DNA of 64,000 nt. Origin: Hetaerina americana. Taxonomy: Eukaryota; Arthropoda; Insecta; Odonata; Calopterygidae. Position numbers and translations under genes: made by a program. Of this stretch, positions 9,788 through 21,735 are shown one piece after another (within the stretch, counting starts at the first letter, position 1; the number at the start of each line of letters is the position of its first letter). The notes below the pieces were generated by a model that was not told the DNA's origin, did no database searches, and was given only the letters and a program-made list of their open reading frames with translations. The stretch spans positions 39,707,738-39,771,737 of the forward strand of contig JAKTNV010000005.1 in NCBI GenBank assembly GCA_022747635.1. Reading direction: 5' to 3'.

Positions 9788-11001
9788 AAATTCCAACATG
9801 AAGATAAAAATGGAGCCAAAATAATGGTCTGTAGCCAAAGAGTAGCATGCAACACTAGAAAAAATCGGTAATGTTAAAATAAGAAAGGCCCTTTTATTTT
9901 AGAAGTGGGACCTCCATGGATGAAAAAAGTAATAAGGTTATAGTGGAATAGCACAAGCAAAAAAAGGATGACAAAATTCCAACAAGATACAACTTCTATT
10001 AAAAGAAAAATCCAATAACAGCGCAAAATAAAAATAAGAAAATAATTCATCGAGGAATCATCATATCCCATGAATGCGACACACGACGGTGAGACAAGTA
10101 ACTAAAAGAATATTGGAATTAGGGGAAGAGTGGTGCTGAAGAAGTATGGAGATCAAATGGAAGAACAATACAACCAACGCAGACGTTGCATGAATAGCCA
10201 GAGAAGCGCTAAGTATTCTTTTAGAAGAAAAAGCAGGGAACTCGAAGGAAAACGCGACTCATCTGTCATATTTGGAGGCGTTTTACGCTGTTGGAAAGAA
10301 CTGCGGGAGGCAACGTGAGTGGTAGGGTGGAAAAATTCGGAAGGAATAGTAAATAGAATACATTGAAATGGAAAATATGAACACGAAGAGAGGTTAGTAT
10401 AGGCGACTGGAGAGCTGAATCCAATACTAGGATTGCTTACTTTTTGAAACATCACATAAAATTGGCGTACCTGAAATTATAGATTATAAATATCCTATAA
10501 AGTACCTATTCATATTTGAAAGTTATGAAGATAGGAATTCAAATCGTTGCATCAAAAAAACAAGGCCGTGGGTCAAAGAACTTCAATGAAAACACGATTG
10601 AAATGCAATGCTGCGATCAGCAATGTAATGTAGCACATTTTCATCCGGATGCAGACTCCCACGATATGTACCACTGTTTACGGTTCACTGCGGAGCCCTT
10701 ATTTCTCGAAAAGTTGCGGCGTCGGCGTTCTTTCGTGTGCACACTCAAAAAAACATATTTCACCGCTACCTTTCCGTTATGTCCTTTGGATGGCCTCTCG
10801 AGCGGATGAGTACCTACTCCCTGCCTACCTTGCGAGAGCCCGTGAGTCAGTGAATGGAATGAATTTGCATCTTCCCCACGCACGGACCTCGCCCGAGTGA
10901 CGAGAGAACATCTGTTTTGGGATTCGGCGCGGAAATATATCTCCTTCGCGCATTCCACCCTTCATTCGTTCTCCAAAAACATGCTCGCCGCCATGTATAT
11001 A
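9788..11001. other. Unassigned sequence
   Basis: No gene or known repeat recognised. About 10640-10980 is GC-richer and non-repetitive with several CpG; it could be host regulatory DNA, but there is no direct evidence. Confidence 0.4.
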
Positions 11002-11151
11002 CTACCTTGATCAAAAGGTTCCCGGAATAACCACCGTGTGGCGCTCCCATCGTTCCGATTTGAGTTCTGTTTTTTTTGTTAAATTGGTACATCTGTTGTT
11101 GATATTCCCTTTAAATCTTAGTGTCATAACTTGACATTTGAAAAAGTTACG
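11002..11151. repeat. Left terminal inverted repeat, mariner A copy 2
   Basis: About 150 bp, the reverse complement of 12174-12324 with few differences (ends C-TACCTTGATCAAAAGG here, against AAAAAGTTCC in the other arm and in copy 1). Confidence 0.85.
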
Positions 11152-12118
11152 GTCGGTTTTCGGTATGTCCATTAGTGCTTCCTGCGATTTTTCCATTACT
11201 TCCTCTCGGCTGCTAAAACGCGTTCCCCGTAATGGTTTTTTAACTCGATTGAACTGAAAGAAGTCACAGGGAGCCAAATCAGGTGAATTCGGTGGCTGTT
11301 GGATGGTATTTGTTGCATTTTTCGTCAAAAAATTACGAATAATGATAGCACTGTGCGACGGTGCGTTATCATGGTGCAAAATCCACGAGTTTTCTGCCCA
11401 CATTTCTGGTCTCTTTCGGCGAATTGCTTCACGCAAACGTCTCATAACGCCCAAATAATACTCTTTGTTTACTGTCTGGCCTTCTGGCAAAAATTCATGA
11501 TGCACTACACCGTTGTAATCCATGAAAACCGTCAGCATTGCCTTCTTTTTTGACTGAAAACGACGTGGTTTTTTTGGTCTCGGCTCATTTGGCGAACGCC
11601 ATTCACTTGCCTGATGTCTGGATTGCGTGTCGTACTCATAAACCCACGTCTCGTCTCCAGTAATGATCCTTTTGATGAATGTGGGATCGGATTCAGCCTC
11701 GCAAATCATGTCTTTTGCGACGTCAACACGGTCTCTTTTTTGCATGAAATTGAGGTCTTTACTTTGCTGCTACACGACGGAAACCCAAATCATTAACCAC
11801 AATGTCTTGGGCGGATCCATAGGCAATGTTCAAGTCCTCCGCTATTTCTCTGATGGTTAATTTGCGGTTATTGACCAACATTTCTTTTACTTTATCAATT
11901 TTTTCACCGACTTTCGATGTCGATGGTCTGCCACTGCGTTCATCATCTTCGATTGACTCACGACCACTTCTGAACCGCTCGTGCCACTGGTAAACGACCG
12001 TTTTTTTTAGAGAATCGTTGCCGAAACACTTTTCCAACATTTCCAACGTCCGTGCGCCACTAAATCCGTTTTTTACGCAAAATTTAATACAAATTCGTTG
12101 TTGCAAATTTAAATCCAT
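11011..12118 (-). pseudogene. Mariner transposase, disrupted (copy 2)
   Basis: Same protein as in copy 1, starting at the ATG at 12118. The catalytic half is open here, with TGDETW, HHDNAPSH and SPDLAPCD all intact (D34D spacing). The N-terminal half is separated from it by a deletion of about 8 bp near 11760, which removes the LVPKDL-like linker and shifts the frame. A second deletion of about 14 bp near 11140 makes the reading frame run after TDRN into the terminal inverted repeat, adding a tail encoded by repeat sequence. Copies 1 and 2 are thus broken at different places. It is non-functional unless the N- and C-terminal pieces are expressed separately, which is unlikely. Confidence 0.9.
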
Positions 12119-12173
12119 TTCTGAAATTGTAAAAAATCGCCAACACACACAGAGATAGATGTACTCTTGGCTA

Positions 12174-12324
12174 CGTAACTTTTGCAAATGTCAAGTTATG
12201 ACACTAAGATTTAAAGGGAATATCAACAACAGATGTACCAATTTAACAAAAAAAAACAGAACTCAAATCGGAACGATGGGAGCGCCACACGGTGGTTATT
12301 CCGGGAACTTTTTGATCAAGGTAG
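12174..12324. repeat. Right terminal inverted repeat, mariner A copy 2
   Basis: About 151 bp, on the 5' side of the transposase gene; partner of 11002-11151. Confidence 0.85.
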
Positions 12325-12339
12325 TATGGCGACTCTTTC

Positions 12340-13010
12340 CACCTCTCCTCATGTTCGCTCCCACCCCAGCGGCTTCAACCGCCCTCGGGGAGGGAGAGGG
12401 TGGAAACCGAATGCTAATTCACCCACATTAAAACTACCAAACCCCCTCGTTTGTGAGAATCACTGTTTATACTACACACCCTCCATTCTTCAAGCACTGA
12501 AAACTTCGGCACACCCCCGACTCTGCTGCTTTCTCCTGTACTCTCTTCCTATCTCTTTCTCTCTGAGGTCAGTTTCATTCAAAAAAGGACATGAAAAATA
12601 ATTTCCGCGGGGAATTGAAAGGTTAAAAAAAAACTCGCGGCACTCGAATGAAAATATCCCGGAGGAGTGGGGAGGATTGGGAAGAGAGATAGAGAAAGAG
12701 CGTGTAAGCGGTCGCCGACGACTCAAGGGAAGGGAGTCGAGTCACTACCGCCGTTCTTCCCCCCTCCCATCCCGGGTTTGCGTCATCTCCGTCCCCGCAC
12801 ACCTTTGTGACACACTTGCATGGAAAAGACGGGATGCGTAAACGAAAGGTGGGAAGTGGAGGGCAAGAAGAGGTGGAGCGGGAATACACTCGAGGTCGGG
12901 ACGATTTTAGCTGTTTTGGGCGGGGGAGATCTCGTCCAGCCAGCGAACGCGGACGACGACACGGAGGCCAGAAGACTTCGCATCCCTTTACGGCGCAAAG
13001 CGAAATTGTT
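12340..13010. other. GC-rich island with purine/pyrimidine bias
   Basis: A CpG-containing block with long C/T-rich then G/A-rich tracts. Several overlapping open frames on both strands are low-complexity and share no domain, so I do not call a gene. It might be a regulatory island of a host gene lying outside the window. Confidence 0.35.
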
Positions 13011-13805
13011 CGGATGAACGACTTACTCTTTATGAGCTCCGGCTACGGCTCGAGTTCAAGAAGAGACCCGAGAAACCTTTGGACCATGCACTCACTGCTT
13101 AGTGCCCCTCTTGATCTTCCTCTACGAGCGAGAATTGAAAATAGTTCTCGACAGTGTTTGTACTCTTTGACAGTAGAGACTTCATTCTAGACGTCACTAG
13201 CGAAAATGTAATTGGAATTAATACTTTTCTTGATATAAATATAAACATGTTTAACGGGACTGCGATCTTCGGATGCTAGCCAATGACTAACATTACGTGT
13301 AGCACGTATTTAATTATGTAAATATTCCTCGGAGTGGTACTCTGGTCATTTCTTCTGGGGTACTTTAAACAATCAATACCATTCAAAACAAGCAGATCCG
13401 GAGACTTATTTTTGTTCGCAATCAAAACGTGCTGGAAACCACTTGGAGTCCCTACGCCTTTTCTTTGGTACTTGCACGCTCTCCCTGACGCGGCTTAGTT
13501 CGTTTACCAGGTAGTAACGTGTCTACGTATACATGGTCGTATATTGACTAAAAAAATATTATTTATAGTTAAAATTCAAGTATCAATTAGTATTGTATGC
13601 ATACTGGTTGCATTTTCTGAGTCATTAGGTCATTTTTCCTGGGTATTAAATCTAGTCACATCTGTCCATTCTATGAAGATAACGGTTATCTCAATCGCAA
13701 AAATAATTTTTGCTAATGCGTCATTTTAAATAGTGTTCCTCCGAAAAAGTTAAATTTGCATCAGTTATTGAGTTAATTTTATTCACTCGTAAGCTAAACA
13801 CACTT
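13011..13805. other. AT-rich sequence, nothing recognised
   Basis: No gene, RNA or repeat family recognised. Confidence 0.45.
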
Positions 13806-14780
13806 TCTTAAAAATGCCCAATGCGCCTCGAAAACACAGTTTCAGGAAATAGCTTTCGATCATAGGATTCTAAAACTGATCTTTTTGTCACTCCAGGGCT
13901 CCCAAGTATTGTCAAACATTTCGTACAGACTTCCCTTTAACCTTAAACTATTTTAATTCGTTTCCCTAATTTTCTATATAAATAAAGCATTTGAAAATTG
14001 AAATATTGGAATGCTCTTTAATTTTTTTGTACTTTCGAAAATGAGTCGAAATTGGTAGCAAGCAGAGTGATGACACAAAAGAGTAAACATTTTTAAATTT
14101 ACCACTTTGAATTAATTAGTGAAAATCTATAATGCGATACCAATCAACAAACTTTTAGAATATATTAAAATTGAATACTTTAGATCGACTATGTACAGGT
14201 ATTTTCTTTTTCTATATCTGTTGGCACTTCCCAGGGTGGGTCCCAGGGAGTCGGGACACACAGTTCGGAAGTCATGTCCCAATTTGTTGGGAAAAATCTG
14301 GCTGAAAACCCAGGGAATGAATCCACCTCCATTTACGTCATAAACACATTCCATTGCGCTGCAAATTGGGAAACTAATTCGAGTAATTCATAAGTCCCAA
14401 AATCTGGATGGGAAAAAAACCAACAGATCTCTTTTTAAGAATGTCGATGCACCTCGAAAATACAATTTTAGGTAATAGCTTTCGATCATAGGATTCTAAA
14501 ACCGATTTTTTTCACACAAAAGCTCCCTTTGCCCTTGCATTTGGGAACCATTCCATTGTGGTGAAAATCGAGAAACTATGCATCGAAACAAGGTTTAGAG
14601 AACCATAGGATAAGGTCAATCAAATTTACATCTAAGGAATATATTCTTTAATTGACCTCAATAATAAGGGATCGCTATGCACTCTCACACAAGTTTGCGA
14701 ACTAATGCAGTGTATGATCTAATACTCCATCAATTCCAAAGTCCCAAAATGTGGACGGCAAAAAAAAACAACTACACAAG
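13806..14780. repeat. Cluster of diverged direct repeats
   Basis: Segments recur in the same orientation. 13806-13888 and 14434-14518 share the core AATAGCTTTCGATCATAGGA and their flanks. 14347-14375 and 14549-14577 share CATTCCATTG and GAAACTA. 14391-14425 and 14737-14775 share AAGTCCCAAAAT, TGGA and GCAAAAAAA-like runs. The spacings (about 629, 202 and 347 bp) are unequal, so this is an old, rearranged local repeat rather than a regular satellite. No coding content was seen. Confidence 0.65.
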
Positions 14781-15249
14781 GTACAGGATTGTAAAAATTA
14801 CAGTCCCAAGCAGCGATGATGGATGATCTATAATATATCATGTGTACGAAACATGGCCGAAGTCTAACCGCGCCGATGCGTCTTGTAATACATCTTCCGC
14901 AAACTCCATAGAAACCCAATCAACTCGTATTAGCAGGAGGATACTACTGCATTGCGCATTAGGAAAACAGAACTGTAAATCGCTTATCTTATTTATTTGA
15001 CAATTTTAATTCGGGTGCGCCCTAATCAAAATGTCTGTCTTCCCAGTGGAGCAATCGGGCGTTTTATTAAAAAAACAAGCGGCGAGGGACGCAATGCAAT
15101 GGCTAGCACAGGGTAGCAGGGCTTAAAATTTTCGGATGATGGAAAATCGTGATGGGAAGGTGAAATGGGCGATAGTGATTGAATACGACGCAGTCAAAGC
15201 ACTCATAAAGAAAGGAAACGAAGATTAAAGTTACATAACCGTACGCTGT
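14781..15249. other. Unassigned sequence
   Basis: Nothing recognised. Confidence 0.4.
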
Positions 15250-16110
15250 AATGACGGCCACTGCGTTGTTGGAGGATGCTGTTACTTCAGGGAGGACAAA
15301 AAAGTGTGTGCAAGCGTGGCGAAGGAAAAGATGGTTCCGGAGTTTTCATTATGAAGGGCGGTCAGGTGAGGGGTGCGGGGAGGAGAAGAAGGTTGGGGGT
15401 CGAAGGGGAAAGGGGTGTGAGGAGGGAAAAAGGAAGCGGGGCAAACGGCATTACCGCTCGAAAGTTGTCTTATTATTTTTTTAATAAAATGTAGTGCGCG
15501 CTTGGGGCTGAGGTGGTGGTGGAGGTGGGGGAAGAGAAGGAAGAGCGGACGAGACCGGAGAGGAGGTTCAGGGCGAGCGGGCGAGCTGGGCGAACAAGCA
15601 GGCAGGCAGGTAGGGTAGGTATACGCCCATGTGCGAGTCAGGACCGGAAGCGAGGCTAATTATTATTCAGGACGTTTTTAAAACGCCCGAAAGCTTACGC
15701 GCACTCGGGTGGCTGGGGAAAGTGGGGGAGGGATGAGGAAAGTTAAAGCGAGGACATAAGGGCGGGGGGTTGAGGGAGGGATTTTGCGTGTGAGGGTCAG
15801 AAGGGAAGGAGGGGGCGGGGGGTGGATGGAGCACGAAGCGAGGGAAAGGGATATGGCGGTGGGGTAAGCTGGGATGGCCGGGTGGATGAGGGGGATGGTT
15901 TTGAGTTGAGGGGGAATGGTTTGGGGGAAAGGGTTACGGAGGACATGGGGGAAGGGGTCGCGAGCGAGGAGAAAAGCAGGCGTAAAAGGAAGATAAGGTG
16001 GTTCGCGAGAGAGCCGGAAGGAGGCTTATGGGGTAGGGTCGCGGCGGGTGAGGTGGAGGAACGGGTAGGAAAAAAATGAGGGGGTGAGAGAAAAAAAAGG
16101 GTGTTGAGGA
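15250..16110. other. G-rich, purine-biased island
   Basis: The plus strand is strongly enriched in G and A over about 850 bp, with many GGGG and GAGG runs. Open frames through it are rich in G, R and E and are compositional artefacts. The strand asymmetry is striking and could allow G-quadruplex or triplex structures. Confidence 0.4.
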
Positions 16111-16728
16111 GACGAAAGGGTTAAAGGGTTTTGTGCAAAAGTGATGCGCAAGTCAAGAATTCCGAGGCTATTGTTGTCGGCGTTATAGTTACCGGGTGCG
16201 GGAACCGCTCCTGTATTTTTAGCAGCCAGTTAACGCTGGCGGTAGAGGATGCCGCGCATAGCTCGCTTGAGCGAGAAACTCAACACTCGCAAGGGGGGGG
16301 GGGGGTTTGTGAGAGTGAGATATATTATGATTATTATTATTATTACTACCCCCATTACTCCCGACAGCAATTTCTGCCTTTAAGACTCGCCGCTGCCAGG
16401 AACCGTTGCCGTAGCGTTCCTCGCCTAATATGCCAGAGGATACTCGTCGTTTTTGAGAGAGACAGGGTAGATGAATGCCTTCAATTATCCGGACGAAATC
16501 ATTTTCGCGTACTCGATTAGAATGAAGAAAGCGTTGCCTTCCGGAATCTTGCTATCGCCCTTTCGCCTCATGTGCCTTCACCCACGTAACACGCACCAGT
16601 GAATACGAAAGGAAGTTGTTTTTAAAGCGATTCTGGAATGAAATAAGAAGCTTAATATGTCATCGACATTTATTACGTTTTCCTAGTTTTCATTTTTATA
16701 AACATTGGCTTCAAAGGTTCACTTAAGC
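16111..16728. other. Unassigned sequence with poly(G) and (ATT)n
   Basis: A run of about 13 G near 16292-16305 and a short (ATT)n near 16328-16344 are the only simple features. No gene recognised. Confidence 0.4.
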
Positions 16729-16776
16729 CCTCCGCTGAGGAAATAGTTCCGCCACGAACTATTTCTTCGGCGGAGG
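16729..16776. repeat. Hairpin with 21-bp arms
   Basis: Arms 16729-16749 and 16756-16776 are reverse complements at 19 of 21 positions, with a 6-base loop. The arms contain GAAATAGTTC and GAACTATTTC. It may be the core of a small palindromic repeat. I saw no second copy. Confidence 0.75.
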
Positions 16777-17760
16777 TGATTGGCGGAGTTCTATGATAGT
16801 CCTTCTCACCTTGGGAGAATTTCGTGAACTAAGGATGTCAGGCATGGTTACTCTTCAATTTAGCTGAAACTGCAATTTGAATTTTTTCATACTTCTGCTC
16901 AATTATTCCTCACTGAAAATAGAGATGTGAAAAATGAATTGCCCGATAAAATGTCCGATTCAGGAGGGGGGTTCCGTGATCAGGCTGTTAAATGGCTACC
17001 AAAATAATTTTTCCTTTCTGTTATCTAAGCTCACGAGGCTTATTCAAACTTTTTAAACAGGTTACACTCTTCACAGAATGACACCCCCCATATCTACGGT
17101 GAACCTTAATTTAGTCCTCCTGCATAGAGTCAAAGAAGAGAGGCTGAATAATAGGAGTAAACCCTGCGTCACTTTCATTTTTACTAATATTTCGTTCGAA
17201 ATTTACAAGGATGGGAGGAGACTTAACAAAAATTATATATTCAGAAAAAATTATGGCCTCCGACAGCAAAAAGTGGAATAGACATATCGTGAAATATTAT
17301 TCCTGTACACCCATAATGTAAACGACATGATGAAATGGATCGCTAATTATATTTGCTGCTCATGGCAGATTAGATGTAAACACTATACTCAGAATGCATG
17401 TATACAAGTATGTCGGGTGAAACTCGTGTGAACAAGGACTGTAATGTTATTTAAATGGCATTGTTAGCTGAAGGTGATAAGTTTATCGGTGAAACCCACA
17501 TTCGTGATAATCATCCACATTGCACGCATAGGCATAAGGTCATTGAAAAGTTAAATTTCTTATTCATAGGAGGATAATTTTTCACGATAGGGCAAAACAA
17601 ATATGCTGGCCTGTCTATTGGTAATTCCAAACCTCCTACTTCACCGTGATATGGCTGTCGGGAAGGCATTCCTTTCGTAAACTGAGCGACAAAGTTAAGA
17701 CCGGCATTTAATGGACGAGATGTTAATCGACACGATTCTTCTCATGAGACTATCCGTCTG
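16777..17760. other. AT-rich sequence, nothing recognised
   Basis: No gene, RNA or repeat family recognised. Confidence 0.45.
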
Positions 17761-18625
17761 CAAGTCGACTTTTTCATTCTCTCCTCCTCTCAGTTGAGGG
17801 CGAAGTATTCTCCGTCGACGGCGGTTTTCCACGCGAGGCAACGACCTCAACGCGGACCTATGGCGACGCACGTCCTCTCGGTTAAAATATGCGGACCGCA
17901 ACGCTTATCGCGCACACCTTCCTCAAGGCGAGGGAACGAATTCATATACGTATCAGTAGGTGGGCAATTACGCAACGGACACGAAACACCTGACCGGTGT
18001 ATGTGCGGCGGCGACAACAGAACGAGGTAGAGGAGGAAGTTGGTCGGAAGGAAGGGAGGCCCCTTCGCTCTCTTACTCCATTGAGGAGGAAGAGGGAAGG
18101 GAGTGGGAGGAGAAAAAAATATCGAAGGTAAATCAGCACAGGAAGTAAAAGGGACCGAAGGAATGGTTAAGGTGAATGGTTAGGCGGTGACGGCTACCTC
18201 CTCCTTCCTCCTCCAAAACCACCCCGTCTTCCCTCCTCCCCGTTCCCGCCTTCCCCGCATCCCCCTCCGCCGTCTCACCCCTCCCCCACCCGCGGTCTCC
18301 GAGGCTGGACACACTAATGCGCCGTTTAAGCGGCATTGCGCCCCTTGAAGCATGAATCCGACGGAAGGAGAGTGTGCTCTCCCTTCGCGTGCTGTGGTGA
18401 CGGCGGTGGAGGCATCGGAATGGGGAGGCAAACAGGTAAAGCAGGAGGATGAGGAGAAGGGGAATGGTGGCAGGGGATGGGTTAAACGCGGTAGTTCTTT
18501 CGAGAGGGTACAAAATGGGGGAGGGATGAGGTGGGGTGAATCGTTGCGAGACGGGAAAAAACCTCTTTATTCGGACGAAATCGAGGCAGAATATCAAGTT
18601 CCCTATCCCGAATAACAGTGAAATG
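17761..18625. other. GC-rich, CpG-containing island
   Basis: CpG-rich sequence (17790-18030) passes into pyrimidine-rich then purine-rich tracts (18040-18560). Open frames on both strands are low-complexity. No promoter element or domain could be fixed. Confidence 0.35.
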
Positions 18626-19620
18626 TTGATCAATCAGGAACTTTGTTTATACTTGGGGCACTAAGGGATAATAAGAAGTTTAAAATAAACAAATACTACA
18701 CTAATCAGGGTAAAATAAAATTGAAGGTGGCTGTAACTCTACTTTTTCATGAACTACCTAATGAATTGTCGCAATTAGGGTCTATAAAATGTGGTTGTTG
18801 CATGGGAGGAGCTGATAGTTTAAAATTATGTTTGAAACAATATGTAATTACATACTTTGTATAATCTTGTAATTTTTTCTCGTCTATGTGGTTCACATCT
18901 GCTGTGAAGCCAAAATCTGCCGATTGGCTTAGCAAACCAGAAGGAATTTATTTCAATGTTTCAATACTTTCTTTGATTATGTAAACAAAGTGCATGATCA
19001 ATGAAAAGAAATTGAATTCATTATCGAGTTAATGCTTTTGTTACTAGCGGGAAGTATTGTCTTTATGTCTAATGTTAATTTACCAACATTGATGCGCGAT
19101 AAGAGCGATTGAATGAAGATGAATAAACCGCATCGCGTCGAAAACCACAGTGTAACAGAGCAGCAGTATAAGAAAAATAAATAAACGCACTAGGGGCTGA
19201 AATTTATGAACAAATGCTATTATAAGGAATAATGGGTGACCAATATAAAAAAATGCGGGAGGGGCAAAGGAGCCTCTGGATGGACGGATTCAAGGTAGTT
19301 GAAAAAAGTATCTGAACGCTCACGTATTTGCGTTTAAAATACCGTCACTCATCTCGGCGACGCTGAGTGTATATATGAGACCATTTAATATAGACTGCAA
19401 TGTTACCAAACCTCATCCATCATTAATATCACCATTCATATAGCTATGTAGTAACTTCAGGGAAAAGATAGGCTTTATGGGGAAAAGGCCGATACTAGAT
19501 TTAAAAAGCTAGCATAAAAATATATGCTATAAAATAACAATCTCTTTCTGAAATCATACAATAGACACACGTCTTGTTTTATTTCTCATTTAAAAAATTA
19601 CATCACATATTTTGATCCAC
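18626..19620. other. AT-rich sequence, nothing recognised
   Basis: No gene or repeat recognised. Confidence 0.45.
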
Positions 19621-19930
19621 GAGTAGTAGTAGTATTTAGGGGAGGCGATCGACTGCTGAGGGCATTCACGCCATAGGGGATGGACTGGAGAGTATGAAGG
19701 GTGGAGAGAAACCCGGTGTTGGCATTAACCTACCCTTTAAGAAAGGCGCCAAGGGGTCCGCAGCTTAACGTCCCATCCGACGGACGGCGTACTCACTCAA
19801 AGTGCCCTCCACAAAGCACCTCAAGTAGGGATCGAGATACTTCTGAAAAAGATTCAACACCGGTGGGATTTGAACCCGAGCCCTCTGGGTGGGAAGCCAG
19901 TACGATAGCCACCGCACCAATCCCGATCCC
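19621..19930 (-). mobile_element. SINE2, tRNA-derived short interspersed element
   Basis: On the minus strand the head reads as a tRNA-like RNA polymerase III promoter: an A-box-like GGTGCGGTGGCTATCG near 19900, then a B box GGGTTCAAATCCC near 19870. A unique body of about 200 bp and a short repetitive tail (TACTACTACTACTC) follow near 19621. Total length is about 310 bp. The anticodon-arm region does not make a proper tRNA, and the body continues beyond tRNA length, so it is a SINE rather than a tRNA gene. One copy in the window. Confidence 0.8.
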
Positions 19931-20985
19931 CTTTTTTGATCCACTTATGAATAATAGGCATGAAGAACAGGTTAAACATCGATTAGAAAAGCCCCCCAAA
20001 GAAGTGTGATTCCATAAAACCAGTGTGTGGAGTCCATTAATTTTACCCGCTGAACATATTTTTCTGAAGTTTAAGTATTTGAAACATACACTAATTATCA
20101 AAAAAGAATAAAATACCATGAGATGGTAAACTATGCACGTAATAAAGATGAAACGAGGAATTATATAATTGCCCCTCTTAAATGGCAATGCTACCGATCC
20201 TGTTTCCATATTTACACTCATTTTGAAAGCATTCCCATACGTCATTATAATTAAAAACAGAGGAACAGAAAAATATAAAACACATTCCTGAAAAATTTTC
20301 TGTGTTGCTTCACTGTAAATCAGAAAAAGGTGAGCCTAGCCTTACTAAAAGGAAAATGACAATGGATATTTTTAACTCCATAAAACTTCGGGAATGGAGT
20401 TGCCGAGATATTAGTTTGTATTGCTTGAATTAAATTGGGCCGAATGAAATCAAATTTCAATCGCAATACCAAATCTGTGCAAACTATGAGGGAGATATAT
20501 AATACTTAAAGGTTATTATTTCGTAAAACCTTCCTGGTTGTTGAAGTATGATGCGAGGGCACTTCACGGCCGGTGGAAAATGTTCTACAAATGCAGTGAC
20601 CAAATTGAAAGTGTGGAGCTACTTTTAGCATGCGCCTATGGTAAGAATTGTTTTACGTGTATACTAGTATGCTAATTTAACTTTTTCCATCTATACATTG
20701 TTTGCAAATTGACCGCACACGCTATGGGATTATTAAAAATGACTATCGAATAATACGATTTAACCGAACCGCAGTGATAAACAAAACATGTGCACAAAAG
20801 AACAATGGATCAGTGTTAATTTCATGAACAGGATAAGAGAGTAAGCACGAAAGCATTTTGCCCAGCCGTGGATTTCCAATTACGTCTATTTAAAAAACTT
20901 AAACGCAACCTATGGACTAGATGGATCAAATTATAAAATCGTTTAGCGTTCTTATATAAGTTATTATCGCTTCAGCCACTGAAGC
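19931..20985. other. AT-rich sequence, nothing recognised
   Basis: No gene or repeat recognised. Confidence 0.45.
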
Positions 20986-21735
20986 TTACTCCTTAAACCG
21001 CCACTGACGTACTGCAGATGAAGATAAGAGTGTGCAGGGTGGACAGAAAGGAGATATGGAGGGGGCGCGACAAAACGATCCCGGGGCTCGCTGACGATCC
21101 GGCGAGAGAAAGAAAACATTCGCCCCGTGGCCGGAAGTCCGCCGAGCGCGAATGAAAGGAGCAGGTGAGAGATTCGAAAATGATGGCGAGAGAGGAAGAG
21201 GAGGAGGAGGGGGGAGGGAACCTCGCAACACATTGTGCCGGCAATTCGCTCTGCTCTTTGGAGGGGTGAAGGACGAAAAAGGTCGGGAAGGGATGGATAT
21301 TGGGGGGCTCGAGGGCGCAACGGTGAAAAAGGGTTGGCACAAGCCTTGTAATGGCACCGCAGCGACACAGGAATGGCATTAAAAGGGAGGAGAGGGGGGT
21401 GGGCGGGCAGCATAAAGAGCGAAAGAGTTGGCCGGCGGGCGGGGTTTTTTTTATCGGCTTGGAGAATGGGGTCTCGGGCGGAGGAGGTCATGGGCAAGGG
21501 TTCGGGGTTTTTGCTACGGGAGGGAGAGAGGGAAGGGGAGGGAGAGAGGCAAGGGAGGGACCGGAAGTAGCAGTAGAGGAAGTTGCCCCTCCGGCTGTCG
21601 CACACACCTTGAACGCAACAATCCCTTTCGGGAACCCAGCCGTTTCCTCACCGGAATTCCCTCTCAAAGGTACCCGCGTGTGTTTGTGTGATATGGCGAC
21701 GAAGCGCCGCACCCCTTCCGACGTCTACTGAGGAA
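20986..21735. other. GC-rich island, G-biased on the plus strand
   Basis: About 750 bp of GC-rich, CpG-containing sequence with GGGAGG-type runs. Many overlapping open frames on both strands are shadows of the composition. No domain seen. Confidence 0.35.

Larger units (their letters stand above)
11002..12324 (-). mobile_element. Mariner family A transposon, copy 2
   Basis: A 1323-bp copy of the same mariner, flanked by TA (11000-11001 and 12325-12326). The terminal inverted repeats are about 150 bp (11002-11151 and 12174-12324), a few bases longer than in copy 1 because the arms stay matched through a GTTACG stretch. It has the same orientation as copy 1, 1.4 kb away, but its own TA target and different damage, so it is an independent insertion rather than part of a segmental duplication. 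Confidence 0.95.

Noticed and set aside
8299..12324. A single composite transposon or segmental duplication joining both mariner A copies
   Set aside because: Each copy has its own TA duplication, and the flanking sequences differ, so they are separate insertions.
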